A stretch of DNA of 64,000 bases from Aromatoleum toluclasticum ATCC 700605 (GCF_000378245.1 NZ_KB899493.1:124001-188000), one strand, 5' to 3'. Shown: positions 1 through 10,296, counted from the first letter of the stretch. Numbers and translations are program-made. The notes: generated from the sequence alone by a model not told the origin.

Positions 1-707
1 GCGCCAAGCCGAACCATCAGGCGACGCAGCATTTCGGCTTCGAGCTCGGGATCGGCCGGGCGAGGCTGCCAAACGGTCGTGTCCTTCGCCTCGTTGGGAT
101 AGATCTCCATCATGCCGCGATGGCTGATGTAGATTTCCACCGTATTGGGATCCTTGCCCGCCTCCATCCGCGTACGGAACTTGTCGCGCACCGGCGTCGA
201 GAACACACCGTCGAGCACCTTCCCGAGCGTCGAGCGGATGAAGTCCTGCGGAAGCTTCGCGCGGTCCTCGGCCCAATCCGTCTCCATCACGCCGAGTTCG
301 GGACGCTCGACGTTGAGGATGAAGCCCGTCTCGAGCCAGAAGTCCTTGACCTTGGGCCACATGACATCCGGTGAGCCTTGCACGACGAGCCAACGCTGAC
401 TGCCCGCGCGCTCGACGCGCATGCTTTCGACCTTCGGCAGCACCTCCTGCTGGCTTGCGCTCGGCTGGGGCTGCGCGCGGTCGGTCGCATAGGCCGAGTA
501 GGTCGCCACACCCTTGGGCGAGACGTCCGGCACCACGTAACGGTCATCGCGTGTCGGGGCCGTGAGGTCCGGCGGAATCTCGAGCGATGGCAACTGCCGC
601 GCGCTCTTGTAATCGATCTTCTTGGATTCGACGAGGGAGCCGGAGCAACCCGACAAGGCGACGGCCGCGCCGAGCAGCGAGGCCGCAGTACGCAAGGTAC
701 GATTCAT
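1..707 (-). CDS. bamC: Outer membrane assembly lipoprotein BamC (3' end outside window)
   Basis: BamC (NlpB) is an accessory lipoprotein of the BAM complex, which inserts beta-barrel proteins into the outer membrane. The 235 visible residues begin with a lipoprotein signal ending in the lipobox LSGC (Cys21). An extended proline-rich segment (IPPDLTAP) follows, which in the family contacts BamD, then the first globular domain. The gene runs off the left edge, so its C-terminal part is missing. It lies 24 bases downstream of dapA on the same strand; the dapA-bamC pair is common in proteobacteria and implies cotranscription. The identification rests on the signal, the N-terminal motif and the dapA neighbour. 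Confidence 0.85.
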   Translation of the reverse strand, partial: MNRTLRTAASLLGAAVALSGCSGSLVESKKIDYKSARQLPSLEIPPDLTAPTRDDRYVVPDVSPKGVATYSAYATDRAQPQPSASQQEVLPKVESMRVERAGSQRWLVVQGSPDVMWPKVKDFWLETGFILNVERPELGVMETDWAEDRAKLPQDFIRSTLGKVLDGVFSTPVRDKFRTRMEAGKDPNTVEIYISHRGMMEIYPNEAKDTTVWQPRPADPELEAEMLRRLMVRLG

Positions 708-731
708 GAGTTTCGGTAGTTCCAGGAAAAA

Positions 732-1610
732 TCAGACGTTCACGCCGGCGCGACGCATTGCCGCACGTACGCGCTCGTGCAGGCCCTCGGACAGCTGGGT
801 GAGCGGCAGGCGGATGCCGGACGTGACCAGCCCCATCTGCTCGACCGCCCACTTCACCGGGATCGGATTGGCCTCGCAGAAAAGGTCGCGGTGCAGGCCG
901 ACGAGACGTGCATTGATCTCGCGCGCCTTGATCGCGTCGCCGGCGATGGCCGCGGCGCACATCTCGTGCATCGCGCGCGGGGCGACGTTGGCCGTCACCG
1001 AGATCGCGCCATGGCCGCCCAGGAGCATGAAGGCCATGCCGGTCATGTCATCGCCGGTATACAGCGCAAACCCCTTGGGTGCACGCTCGATCAGGTCGCA
1101 CGCACGGTCGATGCTGCCCGTGGCGTCCTTGATGCCGACGATGTTCGGAATCTGCGCCAGCCGCAGCGCCGTGTCGTTGGACAGGTCGGCCACCGTGCGC
1201 CCCGGCACGTTGTACAGGATCAGCGGCAGTTCGACCGCCTCGGCGATCGAGCGATAGTGGCGGTACAGGCCTTCCTGCGTGGGCTTGTTGTAGTACGGCA
1301 CGACCGACAGATGCGCCACGGCGCCCGACTTCTGCGCGAAGCGCGCGAGTTCGACGGCCTCGGCCGTCGAATTCGCGCCGGTGCCGGCGATCACGGGGAT
1401 GCGTCCGGCCGCGTGCTCGACCGCCACGCGGATCAGCTCGCAGTGTTCTTCGACGGTCACCGTGGGCGACTCGCCGGTCGTTCCGACGATGACGATTCCG
1501 TCGGTACCCTCGGCAACATGGAAGTCGATCAAGGCGCGCAGGCGCGGAATGTCCAGGCTGCCATCTTCGTTCATCGGGGTGACGATGGCGACAATCGATC
1601 CGGTAATCAT
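732..1610 (-). CDS. dapA: 4-hydroxy-tetrahydrodipicolinate synthase
   Basis: DapA condenses pyruvate with aspartate semialdehyde in the first committed step of lysine and diaminopimelate synthesis, in the cytoplasm. The 292-residue length is normal. The GTTGES loop lies at 43-48, Tyr133 sits in YNVPGRT, and the Schiff-base lysine is Lys161 in GIKDATGS; these match the positions of the well-studied enterobacterial enzyme. It is transcribed leftward into bamC. The gap to the upstream deacetylase-family gene is 127 bases, so dapA may have its own promoter. Confidence 0.96.
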   Translation of the reverse strand: MITGSIVAIVTPMNEDGSLDIPRLRALIDFHVAEGTDGIVIVGTTGESPTVTVEEHCELIRVAVEHAAGRIPVIAGTGANSTAEAVELARFAQKSGAVAHLSVVPYYNKPTQEGLYRHYRSIAEAVELPLILYNVPGRTVADLSNDTALRLAQIPNIVGIKDATGSIDRACDLIERAPKGFALYTGDDMTGMAFMLLGGHGAISVTANVAPRAMHEMCAAAIAGDAIKAREINARLVGLHRDLFCEANPIPVKWAVEQMGLVTSGIRLPLTQLSEGLHERVRAAMRRAGVNV

Positions 1611-1737
1611 GGAAGCGGCCGAAAATTAAAAGAATCGATTCTACCTGATCGACGCCGGACGGCCAGTGGCTTGCACGAAGGACTGGCTGCCGGCCCCGGC
1701 TCGCACCCTCCGGTGCGGGCGTCCTGCAACTCGGCGT

Positions 1738-2664
1738 TCAAAGGTCGGCAAGCTCCTTGACGTGCGCCACGACCGAGCGTGCCAGCGATGACAGCGAGTA
1801 GCCGCCCTCGAGGATGGACACGATGTTCTTGTGCCCGCACTCCTCGGCCACCGCCTTGACCTGCCGGGTGACCCACACGTAGTCCGACTCCACCAGCCCC
1901 ACCGAGCCCATGTCGTCCTCGTAATGCGCATCGAAACCGGCCGAGATGAACACCATCTGCGGCTTGTGCTCCCGCAGTGCAGGCATCCAGCGCTCGGCGA
2001 CGATCGTGCGGAAAGCATCGCCGCGCGTCCCCGCGGGCACGGGCACGTTGACCATGTTCGGCGCCGTGCAGTCCGCACCGCTGTACGGATAGAAGGGATG
2101 CTGGAAGATGCTCACCATGAGCACGCGCGGGTCGTCGCGAAAAGCGTCTTCCGTGCCGTTACCGTGGTGCACGTCGAAATCGACGATCGCCACGCGTTCC
2201 AGCCCGTGCGCCTCCAGCGCATGACGCGCGGCAATGGCCACGTTGTTCAGGAAACAGAACCCCATCGCCTTGCCGCGCTCGGCGTGATGACCCGGCGGAC
2301 GCACCGCGCAGAACGCATTCTCGATTTCGCCCTTCAGCACGAGATCAGTGGCCAGAACGCCGGCACCAGCCGAGCGCAACGCCGCCTTCATCGTCCCCGG
2401 ACTCATCGCGGTATCCGGGTCGAGATGGCGGATGCCGTGATCGGGCACGCTGGCATTAAGCTCTTCGAGATAATTGGCCGGATGCACCCGGACGATCTGC
2501 TCCTCCGTCGCCAACGGGGCGTCATAGAACGAGAGGTACATGTCGAGACCGGCGGCGATCAGCCGATCGTTGATGGCAGCCAGCCGGTCCGGACATTCCG
2601 GATGGAAGGTTCCCATGTCGTGCAGCCAGCAATCGCGGTGCGTGATGAACGCAGTCGTCGTCAT
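1738..2664 (-). CDS. Histone deacetylase-family (class II-like) zinc hydrolase
   Basis: A 308-residue member of the arginase/deacetylase fold, which in bacteria includes acetylpolyamine amidohydrolases and acetoin-utilisation-like proteins. RPPGHHAE carries the catalytic His126-His127 pair and VDFDVHHGNG (162-170) carries the zinc-binding Asp and His, so an active metalloenzyme is expected. The substrate cannot be read from sequence; acetyl-lysine proteins or acetylated polyamines are both possible. I place the start at 2664 because a strong GAGAGAGGGG ribosome site precedes it; a longer reading to 2724 lacks one. It is divergent from the MoxR gene and upstream of dapA. Confidence 0.88.
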   Translation of the reverse strand: MTTTAFITHRDCWLHDMGTFHPECPDRLAAINDRLIAAGLDMYLSFYDAPLATEEQIVRVHPANYLEELNASVPDHGIRHLDPDTAMSPGTMKAALRSAGAGVLATDLVLKGEIENAFCAVRPPGHHAERGKAMGFCFLNNVAIAARHALEAHGLERVAIVDFDVHHGNGTEDAFRDDPRVLMVSIFQHPFYPYSGADCTAPNMVNVPVPAGTRGDAFRTIVAERWMPALREHKPQMVFISAGFDAHYEDDMGSVGLVESDYVWVTRQVKAVAEECGHKNIVSILEGGYSLSSLARSVVAHVKELADL

Positions 2665-2799
2665 ACCCCCCCTCTCTCGCGTGCGGGTCAAACTTCCCGC
2701 ATCCCAGCCTTCGAATCGGCGCATCCTTGAAGGGCGCAGCCTGTCGGTCTTTGCTCTATTATCACCGCTTCCCGGTGAATTTCACAGTACGTCCGCGCC

Positions 2800-3717
2800 A
2801 TGCCCCATCGCTACGCAATTCGCGTTCTCGAAGCTGCCAACTGCATCATCCTCGGCAAGGACCGCGAACTGCGGCTCGCCCTCTCCTGCCTCATCGCGCG
2901 CGGACATCTGCTGATCGAGGACATCCCGGGCGTGGGCAAGACGACGCTTGCGCACGTCATTGCCCGCCTCATCGGACTGCACTTCCAGCGCATCCAGTTC
3001 ACGAGCGATCTTCTTCCCGCCGACATCGTCGGAGTGTCGATCTTCGACCGCGAAACCGGCAGTTTCCGCTTCCACCCCGGCCCCGTCTTCAGCCAGCTCA
3101 TCCTCGCCGACGAGATCAACCGCGCCACACCCAAGACGCAGAGCGCGCTGCTGGAAGCCATGGAAGAGCGTCAGGTCACGGCGGATAGCGAAACGCACCC
3201 GCTACCCGACCCGTTCTTCGTCATCGCGACGCAGAACCCGTCTCACCAGATCGGCACCTTTCCGCTGCCCGAGAGCCAGCTCGACCGCTTCCTGCTGCGC
3301 ATCCGCCTCGGCTATCCCGACCGCAGCGCCGAACGGGCACTGCTGATGGGCGAGGACAGGCGCGAACTCCTCGAACGCCAGCGTGCCGTGATCCAGCCGG
3401 ACGACCTGCTGGCGATGCAGCAGGCGGCGCACGCGATCACCGTATCCGAACGCCTCGTCGACTACATCCAGGCGCTCCTCGCCAGCACCCGCCACAGCCC
3501 CGAGCTCGCCGCCGGCCTCAGCCCGCGCGCCGGCCTGGGCCTGATCGCCGCAGCCCGCGCCTGGGCTCTCATCGAGGGACGCGACCACGTCCTGCCCGAA
3601 GACATCCAGACCGTATTCCCGCACGTTGCCGCCCATCGCATGCATTCGGCGGTCGACGGACGCAGCGTCACACCCGAGGTGCTCGGCCAGCTCATCCGCG
3701 ACGTACCCGTCGTCTGA
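2800..3717 (+). CDS. MoxR-family AAA+ ATPase
   Basis: A 305-residue MoxR-type ATPase. The Walker A motif GVGKTT is at 44-49 and Walker B (ILADEIN) at 101-107. The C-terminal region carries the AAA lid typical of the family, with SPRAGLGLIAAARA. MoxR proteins act as chaperones for maturation or assembly of protein complexes, often together with DUF58 and transglutaminase partners, and exactly those two genes follow here. The TGA stop overlaps the ATG of the next gene by one base, which implies translational coupling. The client protein is unknown. Confidence 0.92.
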   Translation: MPHRYAIRVLEAANCIILGKDRELRLALSCLIARGHLLIEDIPGVGKTTLAHVIARLIGLHFQRIQFTSDLLPADIVGVSIFDRETGSFRFHPGPVFSQLILADEINRATPKTQSALLEAMEERQVTADSETHPLPDPFFVIATQNPSHQIGTFPLPESQLDRFLLRIRLGYPDRSAERALLMGEDRRELLERQRAVIQPDDLLAMQQAAHAITVSERLVDYIQALLASTRHSPELAAGLSPRAGLGLIAAARAWALIEGRDHVLPEDIQTVFPHVAAHRMHSAVDGRSVTPEVLGQLIRDVPVV

Positions 3718-4781
3718 TGCCCCCTCGTCCCGACGCTCCGCGTCGCCACCTACTGGACGGCACCCCCGCGGGGTTTCGACCGGCGCAGCCCGAACGGCAT
3801 TCGCTCGCCGGGTTGATGATCCCCCTGCGTCGCCACCTCGATCGCTGGCTGTTTCGGATCGGCCCGCCGGAACCGTCCCCGATCGTGCTCGGCCAGCGGC
3901 GCATCTTCGTATTGCCGACACCCGCGGGCCTGGCCTTCGCGGCCGCGCTCCTGGTCATGCTGATCGCATCGATCAATTACAACCTCAGCCTGGGCTATGC
4001 GCTCGTGTTCCTCCTTGGCGGAGTGTCGGTCGCGAGCATGGTGCACGCCTTCCGCAACCTCCTGCACCTGTCCTTCACGCCGGGGCGTGCAGAGCCGGTC
4101 TTTGCCGGCGAGAGTGCCTGCTTCCACGTCGTCGTCGCCAATCACAGACATGCGCGGCGGCCTTCGCTGCGCCTCAAGGCGCACGGCGCGATCGTACCGT
4201 TCGAGATCGGGGCCGGTGACGGAGGCGACCTGATCGTTCCGGCCGTGACCGCAGGACGCGGCTGGATGGCACTCGGCCGCGTGCGTATCGAAACGACCTA
4301 TCCGCTCGGCCTGATCCGCGCGTGGAGCGTGCTGGTCCCCGATCAGCGCTGTCTCGTGTATCCCGCGCCCGAGCCAATGCCCCCGCCACTACCCGAAGGC
4401 GCATCCCGCAACCTGGGACGGCGTGCCGGCTCGACCGGCGATGATGATTTTGCCGGCTTGCGGCCGTATCAACCGGCGGACTCTCCACGCCACGTCGCGT
4501 GGAAGACGCTCGCCCGCGGCGGCCCGATGCTCACGAAGCAATTCAGCGGCATGGATGGCGGAGAGATCCATCTCGACTGGGACGATTTCCCCCCGGACCT
4601 CGACATCGAGGCCCGCTTGTCGCGCATGACGGCCTGGATCGTGGCGGCCGAGCAACGGGGGCTCGCGTTCTCGCTCACGCTGCCCGACGCACGAATCGCC
4701 ATGGGGCGCGGGTCCGAGCACAGCGCCGGCTGTCTGCGGCGGCTTGCCCTCTTCGGAACTGAAGCCGGCACCGATGCGTGA
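3717..4781 (+). CDS. DUF58 domain-containing membrane protein
   Basis: A 354-residue protein with a pair of hydrophobic segments near residues 65-105 and a C-terminal DUF58 region (GDDDFAGLRPYQPADSPRHV, then the usual KTLARGG). Such proteins are encoded next to MoxR ATPases and transglutaminase-like proteins and are thought to be clients or adaptors in that module. The ATG used shares a base with the moxR stop; an ATG at 3816 would give a shorter protein that still keeps both membrane segments. The downstream gene starts inside the last codons of this one. Confidence 0.88.
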   Translation: MPPRPDAPRRHLLDGTPAGFRPAQPERHSLAGLMIPLRRHLDRWLFRIGPPEPSPIVLGQRRIFVLPTPAGLAFAAALLVMLIASINYNLSLGYALVFLLGGVSVASMVHAFRNLLHLSFTPGRAEPVFAGESACFHVVVANHRHARRPSLRLKAHGAIVPFEIGAGDGGDLIVPAVTAGRGWMALGRVRIETTYPLGLIRAWSVLVPDQRCLVYPAPEPMPPPLPEGASRNLGRRAGSTGDDDFAGLRPYQPADSPRHVAWKTLARGGPMLTKQFSGMDGGEIHLDWDDFPPDLDIEARLSRMTAWIVAAEQRGLAFSLTLPDARIAMGRGSEHSAGCLRRLALFGTEAGTDA

Positions 4782-6723
4782 CGCCCGCTCGCCCGCTCCC
4801 GCACAGTTCGGCTGGCTGCTCGCGGCAGTCGCCGCGACCCTCGCGCCTCACGCGATGGAACTCCCCTACTGGCTCGTCATCCTCTGCGCCGGCCTCATCG
4901 CCATCCGCGGCGCGCTGCTGTGGCGGCGCGGGACGCCGCCCCGCCAGCTCCTCATCCTGCTCGTTGCGGTCGCGGCGGGAATCGGGGTACGGTTCGAATT
5001 CGGCCATTTCTTCGGCAAGGATCCCGGCGTCGCCCTGCTTGCCGTGCTGCTGTGCCTGAAACTGCTCGAATCGCGCAACACACGCGACCTTCGCGCAGCC
5101 GTCCTGCTCGCCTACTTCCTGCAACTCGGCCTGTTCTTCTACAACCAGACACCGGGTATCGCAGCCCTGGCGCTCGCGGGCTCGCTGCTGACCACGACGA
5201 GCCTGCTGAGCCTCGAAGACGCCGCCGCACGGCCGGCCGCCCAACTGCGCGCCAGCGCGCTGCTCCTCGCGCAGGGCTTGCCCTTCATGCTGGTCCTGTT
5301 CGTGCTCTTCCCGCGTGTGCAGGGCCCCCTATGGGGCCTGCCGACGGACGCATACAGCGGGATGACCGGACTCTCCGACACCATGACGCCCGGTTCCATC
5401 AGCCAGCTCGGCCTGTCCGATGCCATCGCCTTCCGCGCCGAATTCAACGGTGCTCCGCCGCCGCCCTCCCGACGCTACTGGCGCGGCCCGGTGCTCACCC
5501 GCTACGACGGGCGAAGCTGGCGACCGGGCTTCAGCACGATCGCCGCCGCGCCCCGTTACCAGCCTTCAGGCCGCGCCTACGAATACCGCCTCACTCTCGA
5601 ACCGCACAATCAGCCGTGGCTTCTCGCGCTCGACTTCCCGGCTGCAAACATTCCGAAGGCGCGCTATGCCGGCGACTACCGGCTGCTCGCCGAACAGCCC
5701 GTGCGTGCGCGTACACGCTTCGATCTGCGTTCGTACCCCGCGACCGCGGTGGGAAAGGACGAGAGCACCATCGTGCTTGCCGAGGCGAGGCGGCTTCCGG
5801 CCAACTTCAATCCACGCAGCACAGCCCTGGCACACGAAATCGCGGCGGGCACCTCCGACCCCGCGACCATCCTCGCACGCGCCCTCGAACGCATGCGCGG
5901 CATGGACCTGACATATACGCTCAGCCCGCCCCTGCTGGGCACTCACTCGGTCGACGAATTCCTGTTCGACACCCGGCAGGGGTTCTGCGAGCACTTCGCG
6001 TCAGCTTTCGTGTTCCTGATGCGGGCGGCGGGCGTTCCGGCACGCGTGGTCACCGGCTACCAGGGCGGCGAGATCAATCCGGTCGACGGCAGCCTCGTCG
6101 TGCGGCAGTCGGACGCCCACGCCTGGGCGGAAGTGTGGCTCGCCGAGCGCGGCTGGATTCGCGTAGATCCCACGGCGCTATCCGCCCCTGCCCGCATCGA
6201 GTCCGGCCTGAGCGCGGCCTTGCAGGATTGGGATGCCCTTCCGCTGCTCCGGCGCCCGGGCATGGACTGGCTGCGCGACGTGCGGTATCGCTGGGAAGCC
6301 CTCTCGAATACGTGGAACCAATGGGTTCTTGGATACAATCCCGAGCGGCAACGCGACCTGCTCGAGCGGATAGGATTCCCGCAGCCCGACTGGCGCACGC
6401 TGGCCATGCTGTTGGGTATCTCCGCGGCAGGCCTGATGATGATGCTCTTGGCGTGGGCCTTTGCGCAACGCCACCGACATGATCCGCTCGACGCTGCGTG
6501 GGCACGGTTTTCCGGCAAACTCGCCCGCCACGGCGCGGCCAGGCACCCGTGGGAGGGGCCACTCGATTACGGCAAACGCCTGGCGATGACCTTCCCGGAG
6601 CACGCCGAGCCGTTGCGCTCCATCAGCGAAGGCTACGCCAATCTGCGCTACGGCGCGGAGCCTGCCAACCCGCACCGCGTGCGCCTGCTCGCCCGATCCA
6701 TCCGGAGATTGAAGCTTAAATGA
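4774..6723 (+). CDS. TgpA-like membrane transglutaminase (DUF3488/transglutaminase-like)
   Basis: A protein of about 649 residues with six or so N-terminal membrane helices, a periplasmic transglutaminase-like domain and a final membrane helix followed by a DUF4129-like tail. The papain-like triad is visible: Cys405 in GFCEHFASAFV, His449 in DAHAWAEVW and Asp465 in RVDPTA. Relatives include TgpA of Pseudomonas aeruginosa, which is important for viability. ATG 4774 is chosen; a TTG at 4744 is possible. It overlaps the DUF58 gene by 8 bases and its stop overlaps the mltB start (ATGA), so all four genes look like one operon. Confidence 0.9.
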   Translation: MRDARSPAPAQFGWLLAAVAATLAPHAMELPYWLVILCAGLIAIRGALLWRRGTPPRQLLILLVAVAAGIGVRFEFGHFFGKDPGVALLAVLLCLKLLESRNTRDLRAAVLLAYFLQLGLFFYNQTPGIAALALAGSLLTTTSLLSLEDAAARPAAQLRASALLLAQGLPFMLVLFVLFPRVQGPLWGLPTDAYSGMTGLSDTMTPGSISQLGLSDAIAFRAEFNGAPPPPSRRYWRGPVLTRYDGRSWRPGFSTIAAAPRYQPSGRAYEYRLTLEPHNQPWLLALDFPAANIPKARYAGDYRLLAEQPVRARTRFDLRSYPATAVGKDESTIVLAEARRLPANFNPRSTALAHEIAAGTSDPATILARALERMRGMDLTYTLSPPLLGTHSVDEFLFDTRQGFCEHFASAFVFLMRAAGVPARVVTGYQGGEINPVDGSLVVRQSDAHAWAEVWLAERGWIRVDPTALSAPARIESGLSAALQDWDALPLLRRPGMDWLRDVRYRWEALSNTWNQWVLGYNPERQRDLLERIGFPQPDWRTLAMLLGISAAGLMMMLLAWAFAQRHRHDPLDAAWARFSGKLARHGAARHPWEGPLDYGKRLAMTFPEHAEPLRSISEGYANLRYGAEPANPHRVRLLARSIRRLKLK

Positions 6724-7730
6724 AACGTACCTTCGCCGCCGCGGCCCTGAGCCTCGGACTGATATCACAACCCGGCCTCGCCGGCGGCTCCTTCGCCGAG
6801 CGCCCCGAAGCCATTCGCTTCGCAGACTCGATGCAGGAAAAGCACGGCTTCGACCGCGACACGGTGCTCGCAACGCTCGGACGGGCCCACCAGGAACCTC
6901 GCGTGCTTGACCTGATCCGTCCGCCCGCAACGCCCGGCATCCGCTCCTGGCAGCGTTACCGCGCACGTTTCCTCGACAGCAAACGGATCGAGGGCGGCAT
7001 CGCGTTCTGGCAGACACATGCGGGCGCGCTGCAGAAAGCCGCCGATCAATATGGCATCCCGCCCGAAATCGTCGTCGCCATCATCGGCGTGGAAACCTAT
7101 TACGGGCGTAATACGGGCAATTTCGAGGCCGTCTCCGCCCTCGCAACCCTCGCCTTCGACTACCCGCCGCGCGCGGCGCTCTTCCAGGGCGAACTCGAAC
7201 AACTGTTCCTGCTCGCTCGCGAACAGGTCCGCGATCCGCTCTCATACTACGGGTCCTACGCCGGCGCGATCGGCTATCCCCAGTTTCTGCCCAGCAGCAT
7301 CCGCAGCTATGCCGTCGACTTCGACGGCGACGGGCACATCGACTTCGACAACGAACCTGCCGACGCCATCGGCAGCGTCGCCAACTACCTTGCCCGGCAC
7401 GGATGGGTGCGTGGCGAAACGGTCGCCATTCCGGCCCTCGTCCCTGCCGAAGCCGACGCGCAGACACTTGTCGACTCCGGTATCGAACCGGCACTCGCGC
7501 CCGAAACGATCGCCTCCGCAGGCATCGTCGCGGCCAGCGCGAATCCCCCGGCAAAGCCGGCGACCCTCGTCGACCTGGCGACCCCGGGTGCACCGACCGA
7601 ATACTGGCTCGGTTATCGCAACTTCTACGTGATCACGCGCTACAACAAGAGCAGCTTCTATGCGATGGCCGTGTACGAACTGGCACGCGCACTGCGCGAC
7701 CAGTACGTGAACGTCGCGGCACCACAATAG
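6720..7730 (+). CDS. mltB: Membrane-bound lytic murein transglycosylase B
   Basis: MltB cleaves the glycan strand of peptidoglycan to form 1,6-anhydromuramyl ends. This 336-residue protein starts with a signal peptide (no clear lipobox, so it may be soluble periplasmic rather than lipid-anchored). The catalytic Glu125 lies in IIGVETYYGR, and the SYAGAIGYPQFLPSS motif characteristic of the SltB/MltB family is present. Its ATG overlaps the previous stop (ATGA), linking a wall-cleaving enzyme to the MoxR/DUF58/transglutaminase module. It converges on rpoS with only 28 bases between the stops. Confidence 0.93.
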   Translation: MKRTFAAAALSLGLISQPGLAGGSFAERPEAIRFADSMQEKHGFDRDTVLATLGRAHQEPRVLDLIRPPATPGIRSWQRYRARFLDSKRIEGGIAFWQTHAGALQKAADQYGIPPEIVVAIIGVETYYGRNTGNFEAVSALATLAFDYPPRAALFQGELEQLFLLAREQVRDPLSYYGSYAGAIGYPQFLPSSIRSYAVDFDGDGHIDFDNEPADAIGSVANYLARHGWVRGETVAIPALVPAEADAQTLVDSGIEPALAPETIASAGIVAASANPPAKPATLVDLATPGAPTEYWLGYRNFYVITRYNKSSFYAMAVYELARALRDQYVNVAAPQ

Positions 7731-7758
7731 ACACAGCCACTAACAGCGGGGAAAAGCG

Positions 7759-8694
7759 TCAGAGCAGTTCGTCGCGCGAAATGCCGCGGCGCTTGACCGT
7801 GCGCCGCAACTGGCTCAGGGCTTCGAGCTGGATCTGCCGCACCCGCTCGCGCGTGAGCGACAGGCGCGCAGCCAGCTCTTCCAGCGTCATCACCTCGCAT
7901 TCATCCAGGCCATAGCGGTGGCGAATCACAAGGCGCTGCTTCTCGTTGAGCATGCCGATCCACTCGCGGATCAGCTCCTCAACCTCGGCGTCCTGGATCG
8001 AAACGTCCGGCGACGTCGCCTGGTCATCGGCCAGCGATTCCCCGATCGACAGCGTCGGATCGATCTCCAGCGGCGCATCGAGGGAGGCGGTGTGCTCGCT
8101 CAGGGACAGGATCGCACGCACCTCGTCGACGGATTTGTCCAGCATCGTCGCGACCTGTTCCAGCGTGAACTCCCCGTTCCCGGCCGCCTCCAGGCTGCGC
8201 TGGGCCCGCAGGACCTGATTGAGCTCCTTCACCACATGGACAGGAAGCCGGATCGTGCGCGACTGGTTCATGATCGCACGCTCGATGTTCTGGCGTATCC
8301 ACCAGGTCGCGTAGGTCGAGAAACGGAACCCTCGCTCGGGATCGAACTTCTCCAGTGCGTGCATCAAGCCGAGGTTGCCCTCCTCGACCAAGTCGAGCAG
8401 GGGGATGCCGCGATTCAGGTAATGCTTGGCGATATTGACGACCAGACGCAGGTTGCGCTCTATCATCGTCTGGCGGGCCTGAAAATCACCCACCCTCACG
8501 CGGCGCGCCAAGGCCGCCTCCTCCTCCGCGGTCAGCAGCGGATTCGCGCCGATCTCGTTGAGGTAGATCTGGGTGACGTCGCTGAGAAACTCGTTCTCGA
8601 AAACCGGCGCAACCCGCTCGACAAAAACCTCCACCTCGAGGGGCAGATCCGGTTCCTGACTCTCTACATCGTCATGACTTGCCGGATCGTACAT
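7759..8694 (-). CDS. rpoS: RNA polymerase sigma factor RpoS
   Basis: A 311-residue stationary-phase/general stress sigma factor. Region 1.2/2 ([11 protein letters not shown], then [11 protein letters not shown]), region 3 and region 4 with its helix-turn-helix ([16 protein letters not shown]) are all intact. It directs transcription of stress and starvation genes. It is preceded by AGGAGG and lies 10 bases after nlpD, the classical nlpD-rpoS arrangement in which the main rpoS promoter often lies inside nlpD. It is the last gene of the surE-pcm-nlpD-rpoS run. Confidence 0.96.
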   Translation of the reverse strand: MYDPASHDDVESQEPDLPLEVEVFVERVAPVFENEFLSDVTQIYLNEIGANPLLTAEEEAALARRVRVGDFQARQTMIERNLRLVVNIAKHYLNRGIPLLDLVEEGNLGLMHALEKFDPERGFRFSTYATWWIRQNIERAIMNQSRTIRLPVHVVKELNQVLRAQRSLEAAGNGEFTLEQVATMLDKSVDEVRAILSLSEHTASLDAPLEIDPTLSIGESLADDQATSPDVSIQDAEVEELIREWIGMLNEKQRLVIRHRYGLDECEVMTLEELAARLSLTRERVRQIQLEALSQLRRTVKRRGISRDELL

Positions 8695-8704
8695 AGCCTC
8701 CTCG

Positions 8705-9643
8705 TCAGCGTGCAGGCAAATACTTCAGCGGATCTACCGGACGGCCCTGCTTGCGGATCTCGAAGTGCACCTTGGGACGATCCGCATCGGTGCTCCCTAG
8801 CTCCGCGATCTTCTGGCCTTTCGACACCGAATCGCCTTCCTTCACCAGCAGCTGCTGATTATGCGCATACGCTGTCAGGTAATTGGCATCGTGCTTGATG
8901 ATGACCAGTTTTCCGTAGCCACGCAAGCCGCTTCCGGAGTACACCACCTTTCCGCCCGCAGACGCCACCACCGGGTCCCCTGGCTTGCCGGCGATATCGA
9001 CACCCTTGTTCGTACCCTCGTCGTAGGTCTCGATGACCTGCCCGGCGGCCGGCCACAGCCACGACGTATTGCCCGGCGCCTTGTCCGGCTCCGGTGCAGC
9101 AGAAGCAGACGGCGCGACCGGCACGCTCGCCCCCGCCCGCGGATTCACCGAGGCCCACGCCTCGTCGCTATAAGCCTGTTTGCCCCCGCGGGGTTCCTGC
9201 TTGAACCCGCCCGCGACCGGCGGGGCGGCTTCGCCCGGCGTCTTGACCGGCTGGACGTCCACCGGCTGGGTAATCGCGATAGGCTGCGCCACGGCGCCGC
9301 CCCCCCCGCCACTGGCCGTCGCAGGAGCAGCGCCAACCTTCAGCGCCTGCCCGACATGGATCTGGTTCGGGTCGGCGAGGCCGTTCCAGCCGACCAGATC
9401 CTTCACCGTGACGCCATACTGCCGCGCGATGCCCAACAAGGTCTCCCCGGGGCGCACCACGTGAGTCGGCGCCTCCGTCTTCGACGCCGTGGCTGCGGCC
9501 CCCGAAACGGATTCGGCGGCGGGCGGCGACGTGCCGTCCCTGACAGGGGCAGGCCGCGTGGCAGCGCATCCCACCAGCATCGCAACGATGCCGCACAGCG
9601 TCAGCCAGCGGCACACATGACCAAGCTTCACTGAATCACTCAT
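8705..9643 (-). CDS. nlpD: NlpD-type murein hydrolase activator lipoprotein (LysM + LytM)
   Basis: A 312-residue lipoprotein: signal with lipobox LVGC (Cys26), a LysM peptidoglycan-binding domain ([17 protein letters not shown]), a low-complexity linker and a C-terminal M23/LytM domain. The zinc ligands are degraded: the first His position reads NKGVDIA rather than HxxxD, and the HxH motif reads HNQ. The domain is therefore expected to activate an amidase (AmiC-type) rather than cut peptidoglycan itself, as known for NlpD and EnvC. Its ATG overlaps the pcm stop (ATGA), so the two are translationally coupled. Confidence 0.93.
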   Translation of the reverse strand: MSDSVKLGHVCRWLTLCGIVAMLVGCAATRPAPVRDGTSPPAAESVSGAAATASKTEAPTHVVRPGETLLGIARQYGVTVKDLVGWNGLADPNQIHVGQALKVGAAPATASGGGGGAVAQPIAITQPVDVQPVKTPGEAAPPVAGGFKQEPRGGKQAYSDEAWASVNPRAGASVPVAPSASAAPEPDKAPGNTSWLWPAAGQVIETYDEGTNKGVDIAGKPGDPVVASAGGKVVYSGSGLRGYGKLVIIKHDANYLTAYAHNQQLLVKEGDSVSKGQKIAELGSTDADRPKVHFEIRKQGRPVDPLKYLPAR

Positions 9644-10296
9644 TCCGTACCAGTCAATAATGGGACGAACCGCACAGCTTCGAGGCGGCTCTCCCGAAAA
9701 ACATTCCCCTGCCGCTCGATCATCACGAGCCTCTGGTCCGCACCACCGACGGGCAGCATCAGCCGTCCGCCCGGAGCAAGCTGCTCCCTGAGCGACACCG
9801 GCACGCTCGCCGCAGCAGCCGCGACGATAATCGTGTCATACGGAGCAGCCTCGGGCAAACCCATCGTGCCATCGGCACATTTCAGGCGCACGTTGGGCAG
9901 ACGCAAGGGTCGGAGATTTTCACGCGCTACATCGAGCAGCGGACGGATCCGTTCGACCGCATACACTTCCGTGGCGACGAAGGACAACACCGCCGCCTGG
10001 TAGCCACATCCCGCTCCGACCTCCAGGGTCCGCCCCAGTTCGCGGCCGGCCCGCAACGCCTCGATCATCTTCGCGACCACGAAAGGCTGCGAGATCGTCT
10101 GCTGATAGCCGATGGGCAGGGCCGTGTCGTCGTATGCGCTGTACGCGAGCCCCTCTTCGACGAATGCATGCCGCGGCACCTGCATCATCGCCCCGAGCAC
10201 TTTCTCGTCCCGGATGCCCTGAGCACGCAGGCGGTCCACCATGCGAGCCCGCGCACGCGTCGCGGCCTGCACGGCATCGGGTCGGCGCAGGCTCAT
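9640..10296 (-). CDS. pcm: Protein-L-isoaspartate O-methyltransferase
   Basis: Pcm repairs isoaspartyl residues in aged proteins with S-adenosylmethionine. The 218-residue protein has the family motif [12 protein letters not shown], the AdoMet-binding [14 protein letters not shown] and the ending RFVPLLTG. The reading frame is open upstream to 10443, but ATG 10296 overlaps the surE stop (ATGA) and gives the usual family length, so I chose it. The surE-pcm-nlpD-rpoS order is conserved and links protein repair with stationary-phase survival. Confidence 0.93.
   Translation of the reverse strand: MSLRRPDAVQAATRARARMVDRLRAQGIRDEKVLGAMMQVPRHAFVEEGLAYSAYDDTALPIGYQQTISQPFVVAKMIEALRAGRELGRTLEVGAGCGYQAAVLSFVATEVYAVERIRPLLDVARENLRPLRLPNVRLKCADGTMGLPEAAPYDTIIVAAAAASVPVSLREQLAPGGRLMLPVGGADQRLVMIERQGNVFRESRLEAVRFVPLLTGTE

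Noticed and set aside
1690-1730. Hairpin (GCACC/GGTGC) between the deacetylase-family gene and dapA as a terminator
   Set aside because: The stem is short and lacks a T-run on the minus strand.
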